DNA of 61,407 nucleotides from an uncultured Eubacteriales bacterium (GCA_900552725.1 USAT01000001.1:1-61407); one strand, 5' to 3'. Shown: positions 49,220-58,459, counted from the stretch's first letter. Numbers and translations are program-made. The notes: generated from the letters alone by a model not told the origin.

Positions 49220-49538
49220 CGTTTTCGTCCTCCTCTACCGCTTGTGCGTTCAGAATATTTTTGGCCTCCTCCAGCATGGTCTGGGGCACATACAGCGACG
49301 CGCCGTAGCCGGAGAAGCCGTTGATGACCTTTCCCGCGCCGCCGTCTTTATCATAGTACTTGAAGCAGGGGATGCCGTAGGCCGCCAGCATGGAGATCAC
49401 CATGTCGGACTCCGCCGGGGAGTCGAAAGTCTCCTTCAGCAGCACGGCCTTCACCTTTTCGCCGCTTTCCTCCAACGGCCAGTCCAGCTCTTTTTTATGG
49501 AAGCACCAGCCGGAAGCCATATCTTCCCAAAAACTCAT
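49200..49538 (-). CDS. DUF2007-like protein
   Basis: A 112-residue protein whose core (VLLKETFDSPAESDMVISMLAAYGIPCFKYY, about residues 32-62, and YVPQTMLEEAKNIL) matches the DUF2007 pattern: a small ferredoxin-like alpha/beta fold seen as 'putative signal transducing protein'. The biochemical role is unknown. Its 3' end overlaps the phosphoglucomutase start by 20 bases and it follows rlmH closely, so it is part of that leftward operon. Confidence 0.75.
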   Translation of the reverse strand: MSFWEDMASGWCFHKKELDWPLEESGEKVKAVLLKETFDSPAESDMVISMLAAYGIPCFKYYDKDGGAGKVINGFSGYGASLYVPQTMLEEAKNILNAQAVEEDENDAGLHA

Positions 49539-49554
49539 CGTAAAACCTCCCTCG

Positions 49555-50034
49555 TCATTTATGATATCGCGTGCCCTCGGCGATCTGGCACGCGCGGTAG
49601 ATCTGTTCCAGCAGCATCACCCGGGCCAGATGGTGGGGGAACGTCATGGGCGACATGCTCAAGCGCCAGTCGGCCTGCTTTTTCAGCGTCTCGTCCAGGC
49701 CGAAGCTGCCGCCGATCAAGAACGTCACCTTGCTCTTCCCCTCCAGGGCGAAGGCCGCCAGCTTTTTGGACAGCGCCTCGCTGGAGCAGGTCTGCCCCTC
49801 GATGCACATGGCCACCACCGCGCCGCCCTCCAGCTTCTGCCGGATGGCGTTGGCCTCAGCCGCCAGCGCCCTCTTGATCTCCGCCGGGGAGGGATCCTCC
49901 GGCAGGCGCGTCTCCGGCAGCTCTGTTACCTCGATCTTACAGTACCGGCTCAGCCGCTTGCAATATTCCGCCGCCGCGTCGGCATAGAACTTCTCCTTCA
50001 GCTTGCCCACGCACAGCACGGTGATCCGCTGCAT
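49555..50034 (-). CDS. rlmH: 23S rRNA (pseudouridine1915-N3)-methyltransferase RlmH
   Basis: A 159-residue SPOUT methyltransferase acting on helix 69 of 23S rRNA. MQRITVLCVGKLKEKFY is the normal N terminus. The knot region has FLIGGSFGLDETL (SAM-binding) and the C terminus RVMLLEQIYRACQIAEGTRYHK is near-invariant in the family. Length is exactly usual. Often found near core genes in Firmicutes. Confidence 0.96.
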   Translation of the reverse strand: MQRITVLCVGKLKEKFYADAAAEYCKRLSRYCKIEVTELPETRLPEDPSPAEIKRALAAEANAIRQKLEGGAVVAMCIEGQTCSSEALSKKLAAFALEGKSKVTFLIGGSFGLDETLKKQADWRLSMSPMTFPHHLARVMLLEQIYRACQIAEGTRYHK

Positions 50035-50105
50035 ATGTCCACCTCATAAAAGTAACGCAGCGCCCGCCGGTATCGCCGGGCAGACGCTGGGTATGTGTTT
50101 GTTGG

Positions 50106-51410
50106 TCAGCCGATACGGGCCTCGTCCTTCTCCGCCTCCGGTTCGTCCACCATAGAGATGTCCGCACCCACAGCCCGCAGCTTGCCCACGATGTCCTCGT
50201 AGCCGCGCTCGATATACTGCACATGGCTGATCTCGGTGGTGCCGTGGGCGGCCAGAGCCGCGATGACCAGCGCCGCGCCGGCCCGCAGGTCAGGTGCCTG
50301 CACCGGTGCGCCGGTAAAGTGATCCACGCCCTCCAGCACGGCCATCTTGCCGTCCACCTGGATGCGGGCGCCCAGGCGCTTCAGCTCATCCACATACTTG
50401 AAGCGGTTGTTCCACACGCTTTCGGTGATGAGGCTGGTGCCGTCGGCCAGCGCCAGCACGGAGGCGATCTGGGGCTGCATATCCGTGGGGAAGCCGGGAT
50501 AGGGCATGGTCTTGATATTGGTGCGATGCAGACGGCCGGTGCGCCGCACCAGCATCTCATCGCCGTTCTCCTCGATCTCCACGCCCATCTCCATCAGCTT
50601 GGCGCTGATGCAGTCCATGTGCTTGGGGATCACGTTGCGGATCAGCAGCTCGCCGCCGGTGGCGGCCACGGCTGCCATATAGGTGCCCGCCTCGATCTGG
50701 TCGGGAATGATGGCATAGCTGCCGCCGTTCAGACGCTTGACGCCGCGGATCTTGATAGAGTCCGTGCCCGCGCCCTTCACGTCCGCGCCCATGGAGTTCA
50801 GGAAGTTGGCCAGATCCACGATATGGGGCTCACGGGCGGCGTTTTCGATGATGGTGGTACCCTCGGCCAGTGCCGCCGCCATCATAATGTTCATGGTAGC
50901 GCCCACGGACACCACGTCCAGATAGACGTTGGCCCCCTTCAGATGACCGTTCTTGGCCCGGGCGTTGATGTAGCCGCCCTCCACGGACACCTGCGCGCCC
51001 ATGGCGGTAAAGCCCTTGATATGCTGGTCGATGGGCCGCACGCCGAAATCGCAGCCGCCGGGCATGGCCACCGTGGCCTCGCCAAAGCGGCCCAGCAGCG
51101 CGCCCAGCAGGTAATAGCTGGCCCGGATCCGCCGCGCCAGCTCATAGCTGGGGCGGGTGGAACGGATGGCGCGGCAGTCCAGCTCCACCGCGTGGCGGTT
51201 CAGGATCCGCACCTTCGCGCCCAACTCATCCAGAATAGAGAAGAACAGCGTCACATCGCTGATCTGGGGAATGTTCTCAATGCGGCATACGCCGTCCACC
51301 ATCAAAGCGGCAGGAATGATGGCCACCGCCGCGTTTTTCGCGCCGCTGACCGTGACCTCACCATACAGGGGACGGCCGCCGTTAACGATATATTTATTCA
51401 AGATTTGCAC
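50106..51410 (-). CDS. murA: UDP-N-acetylglucosamine 1-carboxyvinyltransferase
   Basis: A 434-residue EPSP-synthase-fold enzyme that commits UDP-GlcNAc to peptidoglycan synthesis. GAKNAAVAI near residues 23-31 holds the conserved Lys-Asn pair. The fosfomycin-target catalytic Cys is C120 in MPGGCDFGVRPIDQHIKG. PYPGFPTDMQPQ and LRAGAALVIAALAA are further signatures. Firmicutes often have two murA copies; which paralogue this is cannot be decided here. It has its own promoter and is divergent from ddl, with a shared 367-bp upstream region. Confidence 0.95.
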   Translation of the reverse strand: MQILNKYIVNGGRPLYGEVTVSGAKNAAVAIIPAALMVDGVCRIENIPQISDVTLFFSILDELGAKVRILNRHAVELDCRAIRSTRPSYELARRIRASYYLLGALLGRFGEATVAMPGGCDFGVRPIDQHIKGFTAMGAQVSVEGGYINARAKNGHLKGANVYLDVVSVGATMNIMMAAALAEGTTIIENAAREPHIVDLANFLNSMGADVKGAGTDSIKIRGVKRLNGGSYAIIPDQIEAGTYMAAVAATGGELLIRNVIPKHMDCISAKLMEMGVEIEENGDEMLVRRTGRLHRTNIKTMPYPGFPTDMQPQIASVLALADGTSLITESVWNNRFKYVDELKRLGARIQVDGKMAVLEGVDHFTGAPVQAPDLRAGAALVIAALAAHGTTEISHVQYIERGYEDIVGKLRAVGADISMVDEPEAEKDEARIG

Positions 51411-51565
51411 CCTCTCTTACATCCGACTGATCAAAAGGCCCGTGGGCAGCGGCCGGAGTACCGTGGCCGGACGCTGTGTCCGACACTTATCATGCCCAGG
51501 GCAGAAAACTTCATACACCACATATACTATATGATGTAGAAAGATGAACGCACAGTTACAGCATT

Positions 51566-51593
51566 AGTATACCATAAAATTTTACAAAAGCAA
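51566..51593 (-). promoter_or_regulatory. murA promoter
   Basis: Minus strand TTGCTT (51588-51593), a 16-bp spacer and TATACT (51566-51571), leaving a leader of about 150 nt. Confidence 0.55.
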
Positions 51594-51690
51594 TATCAAG
51601 GCCGTATTTTCTCTGGCTTTTTCAAAATTTATGTCTACCTGGTCGTTTTGATACCATTTTTTACCAAAAATTCCTTTTGGCGAAAGTATG

Positions 51691-51719
51691 TTGTCTTTTC
51701 CCGGAGAATATGCTATACT
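51691..51719 (+). promoter_or_regulatory. ddl-murF promoter
   Basis: TTGTCT (51691-51696), a 17-bp spacer and TATACT (51714-51719), 58 bp upstream of the ddl start. Confidence 0.6.
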
Positions 51720-51777
51720 GTCAGATTGATATAATAGGTATCGTATGGGTATTTGTTCTTTAAGGAGGTCTTTCATC

Positions 51778-52839
51778 ATGAAGATCGTAGTTTTGTCCGG
51801 CGGCTTCTGCACCGAGCGTCATGTGGGCCTGGTCAGCGGCAGCGGCGTGTGCCGCGCTCTGCGGGAAAAGGGCCACCAGGCCATTTTTGTGGATATGTTC
51901 ATGGGTCTGGAGAACTATCACGGCTCTCTGGAGGATATTTTCGACGCGCCCGACGGCCTGCTGGAAAAGGTGGCCATCGAGGAGACGGCCCCTGATCTGG
52001 AGGCGGTCCGTGCTGCGCGGCAGGACAAGAGTCCTTCCCTGCTGGGCAAGGATGTATTGAAGGTCTGCGCCATGGCCGACGCGGTGTTCCTGGCCATGCA
52101 CGGCGCCAACGGCGAGGATGGCCGCATCCAGGCAACCCTTGACCTGGTGGGCGTGCCCTATACCGGCTCCGGCTATCTGGGCAGCGCCATGGCCATGGAC
52201 AAGGCCGTCACCAAGCGGATGATGGACTCTCTGGGCATCCGCACCGCCCCGTGGGTGGACGTACATTATACCAAGGACGACATTCCCCGCCTGACCCGGG
52301 AGCTGATGGTGCCCTGCGCGGTGAAGATGGTCAACGGCGGCAGCTCCATCGGCATGGCCCTGCCCGACACCCGCGAGGAGCTGGAGAAAGCTCTCTACGA
52401 CCTGCTGCCCTACGGCGGCCATGTGGTGGTGGAGAAGAAGATCAAGGGCCGCGAGATCCAGATCGCTGTACTGGGCGACACCTATCTGCCCGCCGTGGAG
52501 ATCATCCCCAAGGGCGAATACTTCGACTATGTGTGCAAGTATCAGAAGGGCGGCGCACAGGAGATCTGCCCCGCGCCCATCTCCGACGAGGAGTGGCGTC
52601 AGGTGGGCGAGATGGCCCTGAAGCTCCATCAGGGGCTGGGTCTGGCCGTCTACTCCCGCAGCGACTTCCTGCTGGACGATGAGGGCAAGGCCTGGTGCCT
52701 GGAGATCAACACTCTGCCGGGCATGACCCCCACCAGTTTGGTACCCCAGGAGGCGGCCCAGGTGGGGCTCAGCTATGCCGACCTGTGCGAGAAGATCGTG
52801 TGGGATTCCATTGAGGCCAGAAAGGCGGAATACAGATGA
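51778..52839 (+). CDS. ddl: D-alanine--D-alanine ligase
   Basis: A 353-residue ATP-grasp ligase making D-Ala-D-Ala for peptidoglycan. The N-terminal motif reads LSGGFCTERHVGLVSGSGV, with Cys where Ser is usual (GGxSxE). The ATP-grasp parts include MVNGGSSIGMALP, KKIKGREIQIAVLGD and the C-terminal LEINTLPGMTPTSLVPQ metal/substrate loop. The start at 51778 is behind AAGGAGG. The stop overlaps murF by ATGA, so ddl and murF are co-translated, as their consecutive reactions would favour. D-Lac or D-Ser specificity is not suggested by context. Confidence 0.92.
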   Translation: MKIVVLSGGFCTERHVGLVSGSGVCRALREKGHQAIFVDMFMGLENYHGSLEDIFDAPDGLLEKVAIEETAPDLEAVRAARQDKSPSLLGKDVLKVCAMADAVFLAMHGANGEDGRIQATLDLVGVPYTGSGYLGSAMAMDKAVTKRMMDSLGIRTAPWVDVHYTKDDIPRLTRELMVPCAVKMVNGGSSIGMALPDTREELEKALYDLLPYGGHVVVEKKIKGREIQIAVLGDTYLPAVEIIPKGEYFDYVCKYQKGGAQEICPAPISDEEWRQVGEMALKLHQGLGLAVYSRSDFLLDDEGKAWCLEINTLPGMTPTSLVPQEAAQVGLSYADLCEKIVWDSIEARKAEYR

Positions 52840-54191
52840 CCGGCTGCACCGTAAAGGAGCTGTGCGCCGCCGTGGGCGGCACGCTGCTGCAACAGAGCGG
52901 CGCGGTGGTGACCCAGGTCTCCACCGACAGCCGCAGCATCCCCAACCGGGCGCTGTTCGTCCCGCTGGTGGGCGAACGGTTCGACGGCCACGACTATCTG
53001 GACGCGGCGCTGGAGCGCGGCGCGGCAGGCTGCCTGACGGCCAGAAAGCCCGCCTCCCTGCTGCCGGATAAATTCTACATTCAGGTGTCCGACACGCTGG
53101 AAGCGCTGAAGACCCTGGCGGCGTGGTATCGGGCGAAGTTCGCTGTCCCCATGGTGCAGGTCACCGGCAGCGCCGGAAAGACCACCACCAAGGAGATGAT
53201 CGCCGCCGTTCTGAGCCAGCGTTTTTCCACGCTGAAGACCCAGGCCAACTTCAACAACGCCATCGGCACGCCGCTGACGCTGCTGAATCTCAGCCCGGAG
53301 CATCAGGCCGCCGTCATTGAGACCGGCATGAACCACTTCGGCGAGATCCGCTATCTGGGCGAGATGGTACGGCCCACCGTGGCCGTTATCACCAACGTGG
53401 GCGACGCCCATATTGAAAACCTGGGCGGCACCCGGCAGGGCATCCTGCAGGCCAAGTGCGAGATCTTCGAGAATCTGCAGCCGGGCGGCCTTGCCGTGCT
53501 GAACGGCGACGACGAGCTGCTGTCCGGTCTGACGCTGCCCTTTGAGACGGTGCTGTGCGGCCGGCATGAGCGCTGCGGCGTCCGGGTCACCAATGTGGCC
53601 GAGCACGGCATTGAGGGCGTCACCTGCACCGTCACCACAAAGCGGGAGGTGTACGAGGTAGCCATCCCCTCCCCCGGCGCGTACATGATCTATCCCGCCG
53701 CCATGGCCATCGCCATCGGCGAGTATCTGGGCCTGACCAAGGCGGAGCTGCTGTCCGGCATCGCCGCCTACCGTCCCGTGGGCAGCCGCATGCACCTGGT
53801 GCGCTGCGGCGGCGGCCGCATCATCATCGACGACTGCTATAACGCCAACCCCCAGGCCATGGCGGAGGCATTGCGTATCCTGGCCCAGACGGAGCATCCC
53901 CGCCGCATGGCGGTGCTGGGCGACATGGGCGAGCTGGGCGACCTGACGGAGCAGGCCCACCGGGATATGGGTGCGCTGACCCGCACCCTGGGACTGGATA
54001 CCGTGGTGGCCGTCGGCCCCAAGGCCAAGGCGATTCAGGACGCCAACCCCGACGTCCTGTGGTTCCCCACGGTGGCCGAAGCCCTGCCCGCCATCCGGGC
54101 GGCGTTCACCGCCGGAACGGCGGTGCTGGTGAAGGCGTCTCACGCCATGCATTTCACCGATATTGTAAAGGATCTGGAATCGACAGAGTAA
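52836..54191 (+). CDS. murF: UDP-N-acetylmuramoyl-tripeptide--D-alanyl-D-alanine ligase
   Basis: A 451-residue Mur ligase. The N-terminal domain binds UDP-MurNAc-tripeptide (QVSTDSRSIPNRALFVPL). The ATPase core has GSAGKTTTKEMIA (P-loop) and ETGMNHFGEI. The C-terminal domain starts near MHLVRCGGGRIIIDDCYNANPQAM, the signature of MurF. The product of the upstream ddl gene, D-Ala-D-Ala, is its substrate. The start overlaps the ddl stop. Confidence 0.95.
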   Translation: MTGCTVKELCAAVGGTLLQQSGAVVTQVSTDSRSIPNRALFVPLVGERFDGHDYLDAALERGAAGCLTARKPASLLPDKFYIQVSDTLEALKTLAAWYRAKFAVPMVQVTGSAGKTTTKEMIAAVLSQRFSTLKTQANFNNAIGTPLTLLNLSPEHQAAVIETGMNHFGEIRYLGEMVRPTVAVITNVGDAHIENLGGTRQGILQAKCEIFENLQPGGLAVLNGDDELLSGLTLPFETVLCGRHERCGVRVTNVAEHGIEGVTCTVTTKREVYEVAIPSPGAYMIYPAAMAIAIGEYLGLTKAELLSGIAAYRPVGSRMHLVRCGGGRIIIDDCYNANPQAMAEALRILAQTEHPRRMAVLGDMGELGDLTEQAHRDMGALTRTLGLDTVVAVGPKAKAIQDANPDVLWFPTVAEALPAIRAAFTAGTAVLVKASHAMHFTDIVKDLESTE

Positions 54192-54197
54192 ATTTTT

Positions 54198-56090
54198 ATG
54201 GTAGACATTTCTGTGAAGGACGTTGTCAAGTCCTTCGACCTGGAAAAGAAAATACTGGACGGCATCACCTTTCAGGTGGACACCGGCGAACGGGTGGGCC
54301 TGCTGGGCAAGAACGGCGCGGGCAAGACCACGCTGTTCCGCCTGCTGACCGGCAAACTGGAGCCGGACAGCGGCCAGATCGTCATCGCCGCCGGGCGGCG
54401 GATCGGGCTCATCTCCCAGATCCCCGTCTATCCCGCCGGATACACGGTGGAGGACGTGCTGGACTCCGCCTTCGAGCGGATGCAGGCCCTGAAGGCCGAA
54501 ATGGACGAGCTGACCGACCGGATGGCAAAGGGCGAGAGCGACAGCGCCATGCTGCGGCGGTACGATCACCTGACCGCCAGCTTCGAGGCGCTGGGCGGCT
54601 ACGACACCGCCACCGCCAAGAACAAGGTGGCCAACGGCCTGTCCATCGACGGCGACATGCGCCAGAAGCTCTTTGACCAGCTCTCCGGCGGCGAAAAGAC
54701 CCGCGTGAATCTGGGACGGCTGATCCTGGAGGACACGGACATTCTGCTGCTGGACGAGCCCACCAACCATCTGGACTTACAGGCCACGGAATGGCTGGAG
54801 GAGTATCTCCGCAAGTTCCGCGGCACGGTGGTGGCCATCAGCCATGACCGGTACTTCCTGGACCGCACCGTGTCCCGCGTCATCGAGGTGCTGGACGGCA
54901 AAGCGGAGTTTTACAGCGGCAATTACAGCTTCTACGCCGTGGAAAAGGAGCGCCGCTATCAGGAGCGGATGAAGCAGTATCTGAAGGAACAGGCCAAGAT
55001 CCAGCAACTGGAAAAGGCCGCCGAGCAGATGCACCTGTGGGCCTTCATGGGCAACGACGCCCTTCATAAGCGGGCCTTCAGCATGGAAAAGCGCATCGAG
55101 CGCATGTGCACCACCGCCAAACCCACCAAGGCCAAAAAGATGGACGCCCGGTTCGCCAGCCGGGAGTTTAAGGGCGACGAGGTGCTGCAGTTCCGGGGCG
55201 TGACGAAGTCCTTCGACGAAAGGACGCTGTTCTCCGATGTATACCTGCGGGTGGAGGGCGGCGAGCGCATCGCCCTCATCGGCGAGAACGGCACCGGCAA
55301 GACCACGCTCCTCAACATGCTGACGGGGCGTGAGAGCTGCGACGGCGGCTCCATTCGCTTAGGCCCGTCGGTGAAGTGGGCCTATCTGGAGCAGGTCATC
55401 CACTTTGACCACCCGGAGCGGAATCTGGTGGACACCATGCTGTACGCCAAGAAGAACATCACGCCCCAGAGCGCCCGGAACCGGCTGGCAGCCTATCAGT
55501 TCCAGGGGGAGGACGTGTTCAAATCCGTCAGCGTCCTGTCCGGCGGTGAGCTGAGCCGCCTCCGGCTGTGCATGCTGATGGACGAGGAGATCAACTTCCT
55601 GATCCTGGACGAGCCCACCAACCATCTGGACATCGCCAGCCGGGAGTGGATCGAGGAGGCGGTGGAGGCCTTTGACGGCACGCTGCTGTTCGTCAGCCAC
55701 GACCGCTATTTCATCAACCGCTTCGCCACCCGCATCTGGGAGCTGGCGGACGGCACCATCACCGACTATCCCATGGGCTTTGCCCAGTACCGCGCCATGA
55801 AGGCGGCGGAGCCGAAGCCAGAACCGGCGGCCCCGGTAAAGAAGGGCGACACCCGCCCGACCCGCGGCACTCGCAGCCAGCAGGCGGCCCGGCGGCAGCT
55901 CACCATTTGCGAGACCGGCATCGCCCGGCTGGAAAAGGAGCTGGCGGCGCTGGACGAGGCCATGGCCGCCAACGCCTGCGACGCGGGCAGGCTGAACGAA
56001 CTATTCACGCAGAAGCAGGAGACCGAGGCCCGGCTGGAACAGGAAATGGCCCGCTGGGAGGAGCTGTCCCTGGCATTGGAGGAATCTTGA
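54198..56090 (+). CDS. ABC-F family ATPase
   Basis: A 630-residue tandem ABC ATPase without membrane domains. Domain 1 has GKNGAGKTTLF, LSGGEKTRVNLGRL and ILLLDEPTNHLD. A charged linker follows (the P-site tRNA interaction motif region, YFAVEKERRYQERMKQYLKEQ-like). Domain 2 has GENGTGKTTLL, LSGGELSRLRL and LILDEPTNHLD. The C-terminal extension is coiled-coil. ABC-F proteins act on the ribosome as translation factors or antibiotic-protection proteins. Nothing here shows resistance, and the location among housekeeping genes suggests a Uup/EttA-like role. It begins six bases after murF. Confidence 0.92.
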   Translation: MVDISVKDVVKSFDLEKKILDGITFQVDTGERVGLLGKNGAGKTTLFRLLTGKLEPDSGQIVIAAGRRIGLISQIPVYPAGYTVEDVLDSAFERMQALKAEMDELTDRMAKGESDSAMLRRYDHLTASFEALGGYDTATAKNKVANGLSIDGDMRQKLFDQLSGGEKTRVNLGRLILEDTDILLLDEPTNHLDLQATEWLEEYLRKFRGTVVAISHDRYFLDRTVSRVIEVLDGKAEFYSGNYSFYAVEKERRYQERMKQYLKEQAKIQQLEKAAEQMHLWAFMGNDALHKRAFSMEKRIERMCTTAKPTKAKKMDARFASREFKGDEVLQFRGVTKSFDERTLFSDVYLRVEGGERIALIGENGTGKTTLLNMLTGRESCDGGSIRLGPSVKWAYLEQVIHFDHPERNLVDTMLYAKKNITPQSARNRLAAYQFQGEDVFKSVSVLSGGELSRLRLCMLMDEEINFLILDEPTNHLDIASREWIEEAVEAFDGTLLFVSHDRYFINRFATRIWELADGTITDYPMGFAQYRAMKAAEPKPEPAAPVKKGDTRPTRGTRSQQAARRQLTICETGIARLEKELAALDEAMAANACDAGRLNELFTQKQETEARLEQEMARWEELSLALEES

Positions 56091-56092
56091 CT

Positions 56093-56590
56093 ATGAGCGA
56101 CGTACTGTGTATCTATTACTCATTCAGCGGCAACACCCGCCGCGCCATGAAGGAGATCGCCGACGCGGTGGGCGCGGAGATCGTGGCCATCGACGACGGC
56201 GCCGACCGCAACGGCTGGCGGGGACGGCTGCACGCGGGAATGGACGCCATGCGCCGCACCACCGCGCCGCTGAAGCCCTTCACCACGGAGCGGAATATCG
56301 AGGACTATAAGCTGGTGATCGTGGGCACCCCCGTGTGGGGCGGCCGCTGCTCCAGCCCCATCCGCGGCCTTCTGAAGCGCCGCGGCCTGGAGATGTCCCG
56401 CGTGGCCTATGTGCTGACCCGCAGCAGTAACCGCCGCAGCGTCAGCGTCTATGACCAGATGGATCTCTATACCGCCGAAAAGCACATTCTGGAGGTCTCT
56501 CTCCAGCCCGGCAGCGTGGGCTATACCTTCTGGCGGGACAAGTTCATCTCCGACGTGCAGCAGTATCTGGAGAGCGGCCATGTTGGATAA
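56093..56590 (+). CDS. Flavodoxin-like protein
   Basis: A 165-residue protein with the FMN phosphate-binding loop YYSFSGNTRRAM near residues 8-19 and IVGTPVWGGRCSSPIRGLL around the isoalloxazine site, as in the flavodoxin/WrbA-like group. It would bind FMN and act in low-potential electron transfer or as a quinone or other reductase. Its start is two bases after the ABC-F stop and its end overlaps prfA by 11 bases. The exact partner is unknown. Confidence 0.85.
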   Translation: MSDVLCIYYSFSGNTRRAMKEIADAVGAEIVAIDDGADRNGWRGRLHAGMDAMRRTTAPLKPFTTERNIEDYKLVIVGTPVWGGRCSSPIRGLLKRRGLEMSRVAYVLTRSSNRRSVSVYDQMDLYTAEKHILEVSLQPGSVGYTFWRDKFISDVQQYLESGHVG

Positions 56591-57647
56591 GCTGGAAAAG
56601 ATCGCCCAGCGTCTGGCCCAGGTGGAGCGCCAGCTCTCCGACCCGGCGGTGTACAGCGACCGGGCGGCCATGACGAAGCTGAGCCGCGAACAGAAGGAGC
56701 TGACGCCGGTGGTGGAGGCATACCGGGCCTACGCCCGGGCGGAGGCCGATATGGCCGCCGCCACGGAAATGCTGTCCGACCCCGAGCTGAAGGAGCTGGG
56801 CCAGGAGGAGCTGGCCGCCGCCAAGGCGGAGCGGGAGCGGCTGGAGGATGAATTGAAGCGCCTGCTGCTGCCCCGTGACCCCAACGACGACAAGGACGTG
56901 GTGCTGGAAATCCGGGCCGGCATCGGCGGCGAGGAGGGCGCGCTGTTTGCCGCCGACCTGCTGCGGATGTACTCCATGTATGCCGAGCGCCGGGGCTTCA
57001 CCCTGGACGTGGTGTCCCTCAACGAGACGGAGCTGGGTGGCGTCAAGGAGGCCGTGGCCACCGTGGAGGGGGCGGGCGCCTACTCCCGGCTGAAGTTCGA
57101 GGCGGGCACCCACCGGGTGCAGCGCGTGCCGGAGACCGAGTCCTCCGGCCGTATCCAGACCTCCGCCGCCACCGTGGCCGTCATGCCCGAGGCGGAGGAG
57201 GTGGAGTTCTCCATCGACCCCAAGGATCTGCAAATCGACACCTACCGCTCCAGCGGCGCAGGCGGCCAGCACGTCAACAAGACCGAGTCCGCCATCCGCA
57301 TCACCCACCTACCCACCGGCACGGTGGTGGAGTGCCAGGACGAGCGCAGCCAGCACAAGAACCGCGACCGGGCCATGAAGATCCTGCGCTCCCGCCTGTA
57401 CGAGGCGGAGCAGGAGCGGCAGAACGCCGCCATCGCCAAGGAGCGGAAGTCTCAGGTGGGCACCGGTGACCGCAGCGGCAAGATCCGCACCTATAATTTC
57501 CCCCAGAACCGGGTCACCGACCACCGGCTCACGGGTGACAGCAAGAATTTCAACATCGCCGCCATCATGAACGGCGATCTGGATCCCCTGATTGACGCAC
57601 TGACCCTGAATCAGCAAGCACAGCGCCTGCAGGAGGGCGCGGAATAA
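56580..57647 (+). CDS. prfA: Peptide chain release factor 1
   Basis: A 355-residue class I release factor recognising UAA and UAG. The tripeptide anticodon region is RVPETESSGRIQTS (PxT form; RF2 would have SPF). The catalytic GGQ lies in SSGAGGQHVNKTESA (about residues 228-230), with the C-terminal QHKNRDRAMKILRSRL. The start lies inside the end of the flavodoxin-like gene. In many Firmicutes prfA sits beside prmC (HemK). Here prmC is not adjacent; the next gene is a LUD-domain protein. Confidence 0.96.
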   Translation: MLDKLEKIAQRLAQVERQLSDPAVYSDRAAMTKLSREQKELTPVVEAYRAYARAEADMAAATEMLSDPELKELGQEELAAAKAERERLEDELKRLLLPRDPNDDKDVVLEIRAGIGGEEGALFAADLLRMYSMYAERRGFTLDVVSLNETELGGVKEAVATVEGAGAYSRLKFEAGTHRVQRVPETESSGRIQTSAATVAVMPEAEEVEFSIDPKDLQIDTYRSSGAGGQHVNKTESAIRITHLPTGTVVECQDERSQHKNRDRAMKILRSRLYEAEQERQNAAIAKERKSQVGTGDRSGKIRTYNFPQNRVTDHRLTGDSKNFNIAAIMNGDLDPLIDALTLNQQAQRLQEGAE

Positions 57648-57665
57648 AGAAAGGAGCACATCATC

Positions 57666-58304
57666 ATGTTAGCACCTATGAAAATGCACTATGACAAGTC
57701 CGGCCCCACCCTGGTCAAGGCTATGAAAAAGCGGCAGTTTGACGCCTACTATTGCTCCACCGCCGAGGAGGCCGTGGAAAAGGTGCTGGAGCTGATCCCC
57801 GCCGGCAACGTGGTGAGCTGGGGCGGCGTGGCCACCGTGGACGAGCTGGGCATCAAGGATCGCCTGCGCCAGCGCAATCAGCCTGTTATCGACCGCGACA
57901 CCGCCAAGACCCCCGACGAGCGCATGGACATGCTGCGCCAGGCTCTGACCTGCGACACCTTCCTCATGAGCAGCAACGCCATCTCCGAGGATGGCCAGCT
58001 GGTGAACATCGACGGCATGGGCAACCGTGTGGCCGCCCTGTGCTTCGGCCCCCGGCAGGTCATCGTGGTGGCCGGCATGAACAAGGTGGCCGGTGATCTC
58101 AATAGCGCCATGGCCCGCGCCCGCCACATCGCCGCCCCCGCCAACGTCCAGCGCTTCGATGTCAAGACCCCCTGCGCCGTCACCGGCCAGTGCGGCAACT
58201 GCACCAGCCCCGACTGCTGCTGCGCCCAGATCGTCACCACCCGGTTCTCCAAGATCCCCGGCCGCATCAAGGTGGTGCTGGTGGGCGAAACGCTGGGCCT
58301 TTAA
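57666..58304 (+). CDS. LUD-domain (LutC-like) protein
   Basis: A 212-residue protein of the LUD (DUF162) group. Signs are VVSWGGVATVDELGIKDRL, SSNAISEDGQLVNIDGMGNRVAALCFGP and a C-terminal cysteine cluster CGNCTSPDCCCAQI. The LutC relatives take part in lactate oxidation with LutA/LutB, but neither partner is nearby. Stand-alone members like this one are common in Clostridia and uncharacterised. The Cys cluster may bind a metal or Fe-S. AAAGGAG precedes the ATG. Confidence 0.82.
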   Translation: MLAPMKMHYDKSGPTLVKAMKKRQFDAYYCSTAEEAVEKVLELIPAGNVVSWGGVATVDELGIKDRLRQRNQPVIDRDTAKTPDERMDMLRQALTCDTFLMSSNAISEDGQLVNIDGMGNRVAALCFGPRQVIVVAGMNKVAGDLNSAMARARHIAAPANVQRFDVKTPCAVTGQCGNCTSPDCCCAQIVTTRFSKIPGRIKVVLVGETLGL

Positions 58305-58310
58305 CTCTCT

Positions 58311-58340
58311 AAAAGAGGGGATAAATCCCCCCTTTTGATT
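58311..58340 (+). terminator. Terminator after the LUD gene
   Basis: Stem AAAAG-GGGG / CCCC-CTTTT (one mismatch on each side) around ATAAAT, ending in CTTTTGATT, seven bases after the stop. Confidence 0.65.
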
Positions 58341-58346
58341 CCCCCT

Positions 58347-58431
58347 CACCCAGTTGACCTCGGTCACTGGGTGTCGCCGCCCAAGGCGGCTGAGTCTTTG
58401 GATTTTTCTGACGCACATGTCGTCAGAAAAA
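58347..58431. repeat. Array of three hairpins
   Basis: CACCCAG-TGACC / GGTCA-CTGGGTG with a bulged T (58347-58373), GCCGCC-CAA-GGCGGC (58376-58390) and the perfect TTTTTCTGACG / CGTCAGAAAAA (58403-58413 and 58421-58431) follow one another with almost no spacer. The function is not known: terminators, a structured leader for the next gene or a REP-like mosaic. Confidence 0.6.
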
Positions 58432-58459
58432 TAAATTGAAATCACTCCTCTCGATTACG

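Larger units (their letters stand above)
51411..51777. other. 367-bp divergent region between murA and ddl
   Basis: It contains a minus-strand promoter for murA (51566-51593), a plus-strand promoter for ddl (51691-51719) and a GC-rich hairpin-forming stretch near 51451-51475 (CGGCC / GGCCG). No ORF with a ribosome site and no riboswitch motif is recognised. Confidence 0.6.

Noticed and set aside
46511..49324. 937-codon plus-strand frame spanning the ECF fusion and phosphoglucomutase
   Set aside because: It crosses a strong bidirectional terminator and two real genes on opposite strands, so it cannot be a gene.
54198..56090. Antibiotic-resistance ABC-F gene
   Set aside because: Its location is within a conserved core operon after murF, with no mobile-element signs and no resistance-type linker feature that could be recognised by eye.
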